This document shows, in pieces, positions 56,497 to 64,000 of a DNA stretch of 64,000 nt. Source of the stretch: Diadema setosum (Eukaryota; Echinodermata; Echinoidea; Diadematoida; Diadematidae); the NCBI GenBank assembly GCA_033980235.1, contig CM067070.1, positions 2,328,978 through 2,392,977 of the forward strand, given 5' to 3'. The notes beneath the pieces were generated by a model. It was not told the DNA's origin. It searched no databases and saw only the letters and a list, made by a program, of their open reading frames with translations. Every line of letters starts with the position of its first letter. Within the stretch, counting starts at the first letter, position 1. A program made the position numbers and the translations under genes.

Positions 56497-57645
56497 TATT
56501 TCATTATTCTTCATTCTCTATAACTTTATGTCCCCAGAGATACTCGTGTCTTTATGAGGGTTGTAAACTCTGGACTTTTTCTATACTCCCGAAATTAAAA
56601 ATTTTAAACAGTATTAATGTTTTCTAGGGGTCAGCGATTTACAAGGCTTATTGCTCTTCTCTGTTGACCCCCCATTCACATGAATTTACGCTTCGGCTCC
56701 TGTTCTTGTTGTTTTGTGTATGTGTGTGTATTTCTTTTTATATTCATATATTTGTATCTACGTGTTTTCATTGTATGGATTGTTTGATGATTTTATGTCG
56801 AATGGAAATAAATTTGAACTTGAACTGAACTTTTGCACGACTTTCTACAATTCTTAATTTTATCTTTAAAGAGTCATGGTTATGAGACCGAGGCGAGCAG
56901 TGAGAGAGATGCTACAAGTTCCGAGGACACCAGGTCACGATCCATCTATGACGTCATACACAAAGATGATATAGGCGCTGTTGAGAAAGCAGATAACAAG
57001 AAAGAACCCTACATAGACATGTCAGGTGCTGTGAAGAAGCGGATGAGCGTTACATTTGTTCAATCCAGGGATACCAGTACAGATGAAGAGGACACGGATG
57101 AACATGGCTACACGCTTACCAATGTCAATCTGCCCGAAGTTACGAGATGTCAACCTCAAACAAGTCGAGCTACCATGAAAGCTTTTGACAGCGACAGTGT
57201 CCCATCCTGCGATAACCCAATCCACGAAGACCTAGAAGCTGCTAAAGGTGATCGCAATCTTCAATCGTCAATCTATCTGGAAATTCCCTGCACCGTTGAC
57301 CAATCCACAAACAGGGACAATGTCCCATCCTGCGATAACTCAACCAGCGTAGAATTATCAGGAGCTGCTAAAGGTGACGCTTGTATCTCTGGAAACCTTC
57401 AATCGTCAATCTATCAGGAAATTCCCTGCACTGTTGACCAATCCCCATCCATTCCTGAAGGACAATATCACCAGAGGGATATTGATGGCAATGATGATAT
57501 CGGCCTTGCGGCCTTAGACCTGAATGATCCGCTATATTATCAATCTATCTATGTAGACAGGTCAAGACAAGAATGTAAGGTGGATGAAACTGGCTATCTC
57601 GTTCTTGATGTTGAAGGAAATGCTGGTGAAAACATCGATGATTAA
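44735..57645 (+). CDS. Receptor gene B: SP-CUB-like-TM-tyrosine tail (short ectodomain)
   Basis: Exons 44735-44831, 47257-47574, 49419-49490, 49916-49994, 56159-56399 and 56872-57645 sum to 1581 nt, exactly 527 codons with the stop, and every phase agrees. The 526-residue product has a signal peptide (1 to about 28), a CUB-like domain (about 33-138), a 24-residue stalk, a membrane helix (about 165-187) and a tail of about 340 residues. It is paralogous to gene A over the signal, CUB-like and tail exons; I found no SRCR, WSC or CCP exon between 47574 and 49916. Tyrosine motifs: SIYDVI, YIDM, GYTLT, SIYLEI, SIYQEI, SIYVDR and GYLVL. A surface signalling receptor is inferred. An L2/CR1-like LINE sits in the intron before the tail exons. 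Confidence 0.82.
45237..45348. mobile_element. Short palindromic MITE-like element
   Basis: CCTTGAGGGAGAATCCAGAA and its near complement TTCTGGTATCTCCCTCAAGG bound 112 bp, with an inner GGCAATATTTT inverted pair. Confidence 0.75.
45935..46640 (-). repeat. Probable minus-strand LINE 3' region
   Basis: Begins with a TTCATTTCA tandem tail and TTTATTTC (45943-45976), the mirror of an AATAAA end. The remainder to about 46640 has no coding similarity I can name. Confidence 0.4.
47257..47574 (+). CDS. Gene B exon 2: CUB-like domain
   Basis: Acceptor CTCGTGCAG, donor AAGG|GTAAGT, 318 nt, phase 1 to phase 1, open throughout. It encodes FTVSCSGKPLQQEILCDET..GDTWVFQVPRGRRLL...GFQFLDEL..NVTCNKG. Cysteines sit near both ends. 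It is the intact reference for the broken exon of gene A. Confidence 0.85.
47745..48060 (+). repeat. tRNA-derived SINE-like repeat, third copy
   Basis: Collinear with 41370-41680. The tRNA-like body at about 47918-47990 has GTAGCTCAGTCGGTTGAGC (good A-box) and GGTCTCGGGTTCGAATTCC (B-box). It is the least damaged promoter of the three. Confidence 0.75.
48130..48870. mobile_element. Foldback-like repeat with TTCGTTATTCCGAA units
   Basis: Left part (48140-48305): repeated GGTTCGTTATTCCGAA-type units. Right part (48750-48860): the inverted form (TTCGGAATACC, TTCGGAATCACGAA). A related unit is at 49105-49150. The spacer contains the telomere-like element (48314-48476) and a G12 run. Boundaries are approximate. 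Confidence 0.5.
48314..48476. mobile_element. Telomere-like MITE, diverged copy
   Basis: GACATATGCTCCTGCTGCAA at the left, a core with ACAACCCTATACCCTAAGCC and CAACCCTAACTCTAA, and at the right AATAAGACCGGAGCAATTTT and on into degenerate terminal sequence. It aligns with 60217-60414. Confidence 0.75.
49419..49490 (+). CDS. Gene B exon 3: 24-residue stalk exon
   Basis: 72 nt between ATACACAG and TCTAT|GTAAGAA, phase 1 to phase 1. It encodes SAYAWLTSTGVSWIGEGDPA and then QFL. It was found because it joins the CUB-like and TM exons in frame. I have no family for it and saw no counterpart in gene A. Confidence 0.6.
49916..49994 (+). CDS. Gene B exon 4: transmembrane exon
   Basis: Acceptor CCCTTGACAG, donor GAAAAG|GTGAGC. 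It encodes LNVDRIICIILGIVITIIVL then LIAGK, a strong single membrane helix followed by a basic residue. Phases match gene A exon 7. Confidence 0.85.
50190..51120. other. Intron sequence with a LINE-tail-like start
   Basis: TTCAAAGTTTATTTTTATTT at 50197 resembles a minus-strand LINE 3' end. Poly-C/poly-A tracts lie at 50907-50940. No gene. Confidence 0.35.
51120..54915 (+). mobile_element. L2/CR1-like LINE, nearly full length
   Basis: One ORF region (51280-54773) with endonuclease and RT, a short 5' leader, and a 3' end whose stem (AAAGCGCTTAGAAACATG ... TTAAGCGCTAAATAAATA) is the tail I know from L2-like LINEs, followed by ATT repeats. It lies in the same orientation in the gene B intron. 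Confidence 0.88.
51280..54773 (+). pseudogene. LINE ORF2 (AP endonuclease + RT), frameshifted at a G run
   Basis: The real ATG is probably 51280; the frame extends to a GTG at 51265. The N-terminal 30 residues are hydrophobic. The AP endonuclease begins at about 210 (IGHWNARSMN; ITESWLR; LLIGDFN; LPSDHDAVV). RT begins near 660 (APTWLIKKC), with NYRPIANQMFLGKVLERL, QSAYRHGHSTETALLK and VLLDYSAAFDTI. At 53814-53827 a run of 14 G shifts the frame. RT continues in the next frame from 53844 with QGSVMGPLAF just before it, YADDTQLYV, and a C-terminal PLLWNTLPTHI...FKKKLKTHLF. Apart from this shift the frame is open. Confidence 0.88.
55058..55135 (+). repeat. Two tandem 39-bp units
   Basis: AACATTAGAAGAAGCTCAAG... 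is repeated with one base change. The unit is a multiple of three, so the open frame 54927-55229 crosses it, but nothing else supports a gene. Confidence 0.85.
55220..55760 (-). pseudogene. Decayed LINE RT fragment
   Basis: On the minus strand, in broken frames: YQFGFREKHST (about 55450), ADFSKAFGT (about 55340) and LEWFRSYL (about 55255), in correct RT order. It is the same family as 29149-30890. Confidence 0.65.
56159..56399 (+). CDS. Gene B exon 5: proximal cytoplasmic tail
   Basis: Acceptor TTGCTGTAG, donor ACAG|GTAGTGG. It completes the AGG codon from the TM exon and leaves in phase 0. It encodes about 80 residues including EASSQSN, TSFIPDKRDPVT and GPDYARYLFQ. It parallels gene A exon 8. 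Confidence 0.85.
56453..56493. repeat. (TA)n microsatellite
   Basis: About 40 bp of TA directly after exon 5. Confidence 0.95.
56630..56832 (+). repeat. LINE 3'-end fragment with TTGAAC tail
   Basis: Ends GGAAATAAATTTGAACTTGA, like the 3' end at 30860-30890. It sits 40 bp before gene B exon 6. Confidence 0.6.
56872..57645 (+). CDS. Gene B exon 6: distal cytoplasmic tail
   Basis: Acceptor TATCTTTAAAG in phase 0, stop TAA at 57643-57645, 257 residues. Blocks such as TRSRSIYDVI, EPYIDMSGAVKKR, VNLPEVTRCQPQTSRA, LQSSIYLEIPCTV, LQSSIYQEIPCTV and TGYLVLDV parallel gene A exon 9. The repeated SSIYxEIPCT unit shows internal duplication. Confidence 0.9.
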   Translation, partial: SHGYETEASSERDATSSEDTRSRSIYDVIHKDDIGAVEKADNKKEPYIDMSGAVKKRMSVTFVQSRDTSTDEEDTDEHGYTLTNVNLPEVTRCQPQTSRATMKAFDSDSVPSCDNPIHEDLEAAKGDRNLQSSIYLEIPCTVDQSTNRDNVPSCDNSTSVELSGAAKGDACISGNLQSSIYQEIPCTVDQSPSIPEGQYHQRDIDGNDDIGLAALDLNDPLYYQSIYVDRSRQECKVDETGYLVLDVEGNAGENIDD

Positions 57646-58263
57646 AAACCCAGTAGAGGAGGGTAAAAAAGTTTGATTCGATTGAATCGATCCTATACTG
57701 ATGCCTATACCTAGCTGGGTATATTCGAAAACCAGGACAAGCGTTTGCCTGCTAGAATAGAGTTGCAGAATAGAATATGTTCGCCGAAGAACATCAATGA
57801 TCATCACTCCATGTCAACAAATGGACAAGATGTAGATCATTGACAAAAGTCTATTCTAATTTAATTTCGACAGGTTGTGGACTTTTTGAACAGAGATTAA
57901 GCAGTTTGCAATATTGCAGACTTTAGGATTTTCGTTTGTTTGTTGTTGTTTGTTTGTTTATTTGTTTGTTTGTTGTTGGTTTTTGTTTGGCTCATTCCCT
58001 TCTTCAGAAGTCGTATTGATGATAAATGTTATACTGCTTTATTGACTTCTGGAATACTCCCTTAGCATATTATACTGAATATTATCCTAATCTTGTGAAT
58101 AGATTTAAGCAAAGCATCAGAACAATTAACACATTCAAGTTTTCTATATAGTTTTAGAGGCAGTAGAGTTAAAAAAAGAAAAATCATTTCGTTTCATTTC
58201 ATTTATAAAGTTTCCACACAAATCATACAGTGTTGTATTTTACAATATCCACCGTTGACAATA
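57646..58263. other. Gene B 3' flank
   Basis: AT-rich with a TTTG repeat tract (57935-57985) and a minus-strand LINE-tail-like TTTCATTTCATTTATAAAG at 58194. No gene. Confidence 0.4.
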
Positions 58264-58442
58264 CAGGGGCGGATCCAGAAATTTTGTAAAGAGGGGGCGC
58301 GTTTACAAAATTCAAGGGGACGTACGCACCCCACCCCCCCCCCCACTGTTTCTTGTTATTTCTTTTGTTTCAACAACAACAACAACAAAATAAAGGGAGG
58401 TGGGGCCTGCGCCCGGCGCGGTCCTCCCTGGATCCGCCACTG
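58264..58442. mobile_element. hAT-like MITE (CAGGGGCGGATCCAG ends)
   Basis: CAGGGGCGGATCCAGAA at the left and CCTGGATCCGCCACTG at the right are inverted. 179 bp with a C11 run. No matching 8-bp target duplication is visible, so one flank may have been replaced. Confidence 0.75.
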
Positions 58443-58820
58443 TCCGTCCCTCCATCGTTCCTAGCCAATATAAATCGAGCATCGGTCGAAGATCTGAAGC
58501 ACGGAATAGCGCTGGCTAACGTATAGATTTAACTCCTGAGGAGGGTGGATTCTGAATGTGACACTGGTTACCTTACACTTACATGAAATGCAGTCGTTTT
58601 GGCACATCAATTAACGCAAGAAGTCACCTCTCTGGTGACATCCAGAATCAAGCCTCCCTGCCCTGGGAAGTCTGCGCGAGGAAATCTTTGAAAGCCTCCG
58701 CACAGTGAAAGTGTGCGCCTGCGTGATGGCCACATCCTGAATTGGATATGAGTGAAACTGAAAGTGTATCCAATTATACTTAATTTATTGAAGAAATTAT
58801 CTCGCTACCGTAGTTGCAAT
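58443..58820 (-). pseudogene. Promoter and start-codon relic of a third receptor copy
   Basis: Aligns with 37741-38060, same orientation. On the minus strand ATG (58450) is followed by GAGGGACGGAC, as in gene A, and then the MITE cuts it off. It contains a perfect ISRE-type GAAACTGAAA at 58754-58763. Confidence 0.7.
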
Positions 58821-58879
58821 TCAGTCCAAGAGTATTAATTTTAACCTGGACATTTTTCAGGATAGGTCCAGAAAAATAT

Positions 58880-59650
58880 CGAGAATAACGTACTAAAAAT
58901 CCTCATAAATCCTCTTTGAGCGTTTTCCGCAATCTAAGATGGCTCCCAAAATGGCCGCCATTTCATGAAATTCTTGTAACTTTTCAACCAGAGAACCCAA
59001 ATACAAAATCAAAATGTCTAAATATATGTTTTGAAGCATGAAGAACTCAATAAAACACATATAAAGAGATGCTGATGCACGCAAGTACCGTAATTCAAGA
59101 TGGCGTTTAAAATCGCCGCCATTTTCTGAAATTCTTGAAACTTTTCCAACAGGTAACCGAAATACAAAATTTAGATGTCTGAATATATGTTTTGAAGAAT
59201 GATGAACTCAATGAAATATGTATTAAGAGTTGTTGAAGCACGCAAGTACCGTAATCCAAGATGGTATCCAAAATGGCCTCCATTTCCTGATTTTTTTTCT
59301 CATAATTTTTCAAGCAAATTTGAACTGTACACACTTGGAATGTCGAAATATACGTTTTGAGTCACAAGAAACCAAATGTAATACATGTTCAGAGATTTTG
59401 AAACACAAATAAAGCACTTTAGCACTTTCAGAAATCCAAAATTGTATCCAAAATGGCTACCATTTCCTGTTTTTTCTCATAACCCTGCAACTAGGTAAAC
59501 GGGATACGCACTTAAATGTATAGATATATATATTTGAGACGTAAGGAACCCAACGAAATACTTATTCAGCGACCAAGAAGCACGTAATTACAAATAAAAC
59601 CATGTGAGTTCTTCAAGGAAACCATATGTTGCCCAAAATGGCCGTCGTTT
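58880..59650 (+). repeat. Satellite of about 165 bp with AAGATGGC core
   Basis: Five diverged units. The cores lie near 58936, 59096, 59258, 59440 and 59628 (e.g. AAGATGGCTCCCAAAATGGC then CGCCATTTC). Each is followed by a poorly conserved spacer with ATATGTTTTGA and AACTCAAT blocks. Confidence 0.88.
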
Positions 59651-59769
59651 GTTCATCAATTTTTTTTTTTGTTTTTAGCCATTTTCAAGAGACAAAGAAA
59701 TTCAACATAATGATTGAGATTCAACAACTCAGAAGGTCCAGTGGAATCTTTCCCTTTAATGTGCATAAC

Positions 59770-60037
59770 GCGGGTATAGGTTGGGTTGGATGCATCCACC
59801 CCCCCCCCCCCCCCCCCCATTGGGGAAGGGAGTGGCCTGTACAATCATTATTTTCCAAATATTCAACCTGAAGTATATGCACTTTGTCATTGAATTTCAA
59901 TCATGAAAATGCTCGGTCCCTCTCTGTAGACGTTGTACACATTTGAGATTAACAAATTTCCAAATATGTCATCAAAAAGTGTGTACTAGATCTTTCACTT
60001 ACAAAATGCATAAGTTAGTTCCCTCATATTGGAGGGT
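59770..60037 (+). repeat. Second satellite, left remnant
   Basis: A C-run (59800-59818) and a monomer with AAATATGTCATCAAAAAGTG and TTGGAGGGTGATC that matches the monomers after 62475. Confidence 0.6.
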
Positions 60038-62474
60038 GATCGGGGTCATCCCACGAGACCGACACCCACGAGTCATACGGTCCACGAGACCGACATCAAT
60101 TAAAGGTCCATGAGTCATACACCCCATGAGTTATACGGCTCAGGAGTCATACAGCCCATGAGTTCGACACTAGGCACAAAAGGCTCATGAGACCGACACT
60201 AAGCAAACGGTTCCATGACATTTGCTCCTGCGACAATTACTCCCATGATATATCTGCATGCTAAGCCAAACGTATATTCAACCCATAAACATAACCCTAA
60301 CCCTAATCCTAATCCTCACATCAAACTAAACCTAAAACCCTATCACAACCCTAACCCTAACCCTAAGTCCTTAGAGAAAATAAGACCGAAGCAATTGTCG
60401 CAGGAGCAAATGTCGTGTCAGCAAGCAAACACAGCCCACGAGACCGAGACTAAGCAATAAAGGCTCACGAGACCGACACTAAGCAAAGAAAGCCCACGAG
60501 ACCGACAGTAGGCAAAGAAGGCCCACGAGACCGACACTAAGCAAAAAAGGCTCACGAGACCGACACTAAGCAAAGAAAGCCCAAGAGACCGACAGTAGGC
60601 AAAGAAGGCCCACGAGACCGACAAGATAAACAGCGCCATCTACATGTCAATTACCTGTACAGGGTGTTCCATGAACTGAAAAATAACATACTGGCGGGTG
60701 CAATTTCGTCACGCTATCAAGTGAAAGATGGTAACCATCTACATAATGAACGACATCAAATATGTATTTCCACATACTTCCAGGGGGCAGGTGTGTCAGG
60801 GAGCGACATTGTTATCAATTAGAAAAATAGAATTGCATTCTTCATGCCCCCCCCCCAAGAAAAAAAGGAGAAGACAAAAAACACATGGTCAAATGAGATT
60901 GATAAAAGAGGACAAGAACGATGTATGGAATAATTTTAGAGCTTTGATAATGCCACCGTGCTACTTTTATTGGGCTTTCCTAGTTTTTAGCTAGAAGATG
61001 GACAGGATGTACTTTTTACGTCTTCTCTTTCTCTATTCACTATTTTCTTAGGCTATATTAGATATCCTACCCCCGTGCTTAGACGTTTTGGAGTAAGATC
61101 TATTTGTAATTTTCTCTGTAACTATAATGTATGTAATTCAATTGATTAAAACGTTTCATATCGCAGGGAGTCACCTCGATTTGTGGATTGTGTTATTCTC
61201 CTCCAAAACAGTACATTTTCCGTGAAATACAATAGCTGTTTTCATGGATGCATCTTTTTTTTTCCGAATCCGAATCGAATATGTATATATTATATAGGAC
61301 CTATATGAGAAAGTGTCATTTTTTAATCATTTACTGCCACCACATTTCGTGATATTTTTTTCCTTGATAATCTGATTTTTCGAGCCAATGCAGATTAACA
61401 TCATAGTACAACAGAATCTCATAAGATCCCCAAATCCGTGAAGTATAGCTAAGACCACTTATCTCTCATCAATTCAATGTATTGTATTTGCATTAAACAA
61501 AATGTATATGCTTTATTTTCTTCCTAATTCGTTGACTTGTATTAAATTCTTGTCTGCAGCTCCACCTTCTCATCAGGTAATTTAAGTGATGTTAATTTCC
61601 CAGTTCTGTGACGAGTTTTCCACAAGCAACCACCTACAAGAATAAAAACGTAATGAATTTGGTAGCCACTTTGTTTATACAGTCTATTCAAATCATAAGC
61701 ATACTCAAATCATGCCGATTTTTACTCTATAAAATGTCTCCCACTAGAATATAATAACAATCACCAAAGGCAGATCTCTTTCTCCCTCTCTCTTTCTCTC
61801 TTTTGTTTTTTTTTTTTTTTTGGGGGGGGGGGCTGGGAGTAGGAATATATAAAAGAGGTCAAAGGGTTAACATGCAAACGAGGGTGTCTTGACATCTTTA
61901 GTTAATGTGGAGAGATCTGTTGCACGCTTTTACTGAATTTTGTTCACTTTTTCACAAACACACACCCACGCAAACACAATTAAAGATCCTGATCATTTCG
62001 GGGGGGGGGGGGGAAGGGCAACTGAAGGGGTAACACCCTGGCAACTCTTCTTTTCCATCTCTCATATCTTCCTTATGCCATTATCAGGACACCCTATACA
62101 ATTTATTGGTCTATAGGTGGCGCTGTTCATCCTGTCGGTCTCGTGGGCCTTCTTTGCTTAGTGTCGGTCTCGTGAACCTCTTTTGCGTAATATTGGTCTC
62201 GTGAGCCTTGTATGCATAGCGTCGGTCTCGTGGGCCTTTTAAGTGTATTGTCGGTCTCGTGGGCTTTGTTTACCTAGTGTCGGTCTCATGAGCCTTCTGT
62301 GCGTAGTGTCGGTCTCGTGAGCCGTATAATTCCTGGGCTTATTATACTTGATGTCGAACTCGTGGGCTTTATTTACTCAGTGTCGAACTCGTGGGCTGTA
62401 TAACTGGTGGGCTGTATGACTTGTGGGCTGTATGACTCGTGGGTATCGGTCTTGTGACGTGCACCCCGGGTGAT
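60038..62474. mobile_element. Foldback-like element with minisatellite arms
   Basis: Left arm 60038-60690: tandem CACGAGACCGACACTAAGCA (AAGAAGGCC) units, with CACGAGTCATAC variants at the outer end. Right arm about 62080-62474: the same in inverted form (TCGGTCTCGTGGGCC). Inverted similarity continues inward through CAGCGCCATCTA/TAGGTGGCGCTG and AGGGTGTTCC/GACACCCTAT. The outer ends are GATCGGGGT and ACCCCGGGTGATC. The interior (60690-62080) has no recognisable gene. It lies within the second satellite. Confidence 0.75.
60217..60414. mobile_element. Telomere-like MITE, intact copy
   Basis: The ends GACATTTGCTCCTGCGACAA (TT) and their exact 22-bp complement at 60393-60414 bound 198 bp. The core holds several CCCTAA units (CATAACCCTAACCCTAATCC and AACCCTAACCCTAACCCTAA, about 60290-60368). 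It is inserted in the left arm of the foldback-like element. Confidence 0.88.
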
Positions 62475-63560
62475 CTGCCCTTCCTAACCTTTCCACCCCT
62501 CTCTTCCTAAATATAAATTAAATACCCCTTTGATTAATGATTCCCAAATATCCCATCAAATGTGAGTAAATGACATATTTGTTTTCATTTCAATGCAAGT
62601 GTAAAAGCTCCCTCGTGTTGGAGAGGATGGGGATACTGAGACTGTAAATTGTTTACTCTTTGAGGATGGACAATCAATATAACACCAAGGATGCACTAAG
62701 CCGGCAAATGACGATCATAGAAATGCAAAACTACCTCCAGTCGAAAGAGGTCCCCTCCTCCACAGTCTCTACCAGCTCATTGCTTTGAATATACTAGTCT
62801 TTTTCTACTTACATTTTTTAATAGAAACAGAAATCTAGTATTTCATCAACAGTGCGCACCATAAAACCCGTAAACTGAAAAAAAAAAAAAAAAATCTCTA
62901 TTTTGTGGGAGGGTGCTGAGCATCACCTCACACACCTTCCCGGCATATGTCCCTGAAAGTTTATTTTCTCACTTTTAGGACAAAAACAAATCTCAGATAT
63001 GTTACCAAAAGAGTGCGCTAAATCTCTGAATTTCAAATTGGAAAATGCCAAAATCTCCATCGTATGGGAAGGAGCATTCTCCTCTCACACTTCCCCCTCC
63101 CCTGAATATATATTTTCCTATTTTTTTTAAATAGAAACAAATATCGGATATTTCACGAAATGGGTGCAAGAGATCTGTGAATTTCAAGTTTGAAAATACG
63201 AAATTTTACCTTATGTGGGAGAGGGCAACCCTGTGACCGCGCACGTCATTATATATCTTTTTGTTCTTTTTTTGATGGAAACAGAAATCTAAAATTTCAT
63301 CAGTAGGGTCCATCAGACGTCTGAATATCAAGACTAAAAATAAAAAATCTTCCTCATGATGGGGGAGAGGGAGGGGATCCCCCTTCCACGCCCTCCCATA
63401 TATTGCCCATGTCCCTGAATACTTAAAATATTTCCTACTCTTTGATGGAAACAATATTCAATATCTTACCAAACGTTGGCACTATAATTATGTTTCACTT
63501 CGAGTAAAAAAAAAAAAAAAAAATCCTTCGTGTGGGAGAGGAGTATCCCTCCTCCATGTA
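62475..63560 (+). repeat. Second satellite, about 150-165-bp monomers
   Basis: Landmarks of the form GATATTTCACCAAA.GGGTGC at about 62842, 62996, 63147, 63292 and 63460, each followed by TGAATTTCAA, AAAATC.TC and GTGGGAGAGG. The two short minus-strand open frames here are by chance. Confidence 0.75.
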
Positions 63561-64000
63561 CCAGTAACTACGAATTATCACTATCAATTAAATGTCAATT
63601 AATTTTCAATTATATAATTTTACCTAATCTACACGAAATGACAAAGATAATTTAGACACTATGTTCTAGGTGGAACAAAATACTGCACCAAAGAAATTTA
63701 ATGTCATGTAGTGAATTACACATTATTTTGTAGCACATGTAGACACTAATTTTGAACATTTATGTAGCACAGACATAAAAATTAATAGTTTTTACTTCTA
63801 AAGTGACAACTGACAGTTTCAAATGGAACTCACCTAATGGTATACATCAAATGCGTTGGTAATACAAAAAGGGCTAGCACTAAAATTTCATCTCATGTGC
63901 TTGAGGTGACGAAAATAGACCACATGGTAAAATGATATAGCCTTCTAGTAGGCTCTCTACTTAGCAACAAATCTGATGGTGAAATGTGTCCCTCGTAACA
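63561..64000. other. No gene recognised
   Basis: AT-rich, no repeat or frame that I recognise. Confidence 0.5.

Noticed and set aside
60290..60368. CCCTAA repeats as a chromosome end
   Set aside because: Short, interrupted and enclosed by perfect TIRs, with unrelated DNA on both sides.
60038..62474. Regular CACGAGACCGACA repeats resembling a CRISPR array
   Set aside because: Unit and spacing vary, the 'spacers' are repeats themselves, both orientations occur as arms, and the surroundings are clearly animal DNA.

Overview
The window looks like genomic DNA of a marine invertebrate deuterostome, most probably an echinoderm. I infer this from three things: AT-rich sequence with split genes and GT-AG introns; receptor exons of the SRCR, WSC and Sushi (CCP) types that are expanded in echinoderms and lancelets; and a gypsy-type retrotransposon with integrase ahead of reverse transcriptase, an order I know from the deuterostome Gmr1 group. 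The species cannot be fixed from sequence alone. Nothing here is prokaryotic.

Region 1 (about 2.5-22.4 kb) is a nested stack of mobile elements. An old decayed non-LTR retrotransposon (2541-2832 continuing at 19856-22435) was split by an LTR retrotransposon (2833-19855; 2.25-kb LTRs, TSD ATAT, tRNA-Ser-type primer site). That element was itself split by a very young LTR retrotransposon (6095-13894; two 1510-bp LTRs differing at one base by eye, TSD ACCAC, tRNA-Pro-type primer site, one intact 1493-codon gag-PR-IN-RT-RH ORF). The outer element keeps gag and protease in a long open frame but has lost RT, most of RNase H and the integrase core. Its LTR also contains a probable 2-kb intron bounded by a direct repeat. 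The 3' half of the old LINE carries a 1142-bp TIR transposon.

Region 2 (about 23.5-57.7 kb) holds the host genes: two paralogous type I membrane receptors arranged head to head. The minus-strand gene (37750 down to 23574, nine exons found) encodes signal peptide, CUB-like domain, SRCR domain (two exons), WSC domain, CCP domain, transmembrane helix and a long tyrosine-rich tail. The plus-strand gene (44735 to 57645, six exons found) has the same signal exon, CUB-like exon, TM exon and two tail exons, but a single 72-nt exon stands where the SRCR-WSC-CCP block lies in its partner. Its exons add up to an uninterrupted 526-codon frame. Both tails carry YxxM (PI3-kinase SH2 type) and ITIM-like motifs. 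The minus gene has an apparent frameshift in an AT run of its CUB-like exon. A third, truncated copy of the promoter and start codon lies at 58443-58820. The pair is a reasonable candidate for an undescribed invertebrate paired-receptor locus. Introns and the 7-kb intergenic region are full of MITEs, tRNA-derived SINE-like repeats, LINE fragments and microsatellites, including a nearly full-length L2/CR1-like LINE (about 51.1-54.9 kb).

Region 3 (57.7-64 kb) is repeat DNA: a hAT-like MITE, a satellite of about 165 bp with an AAGATGGC/AAAATGGCCGCCATTT core, a second satellite of about 150-165 bp, and a 2.4-kb foldback-like element whose long inverted arms are built of CACGAGACCGACA tandem units. 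A small TIR element with a telomere-like CCCTAA core sits in one arm. I found no protein-coding gene in this part.
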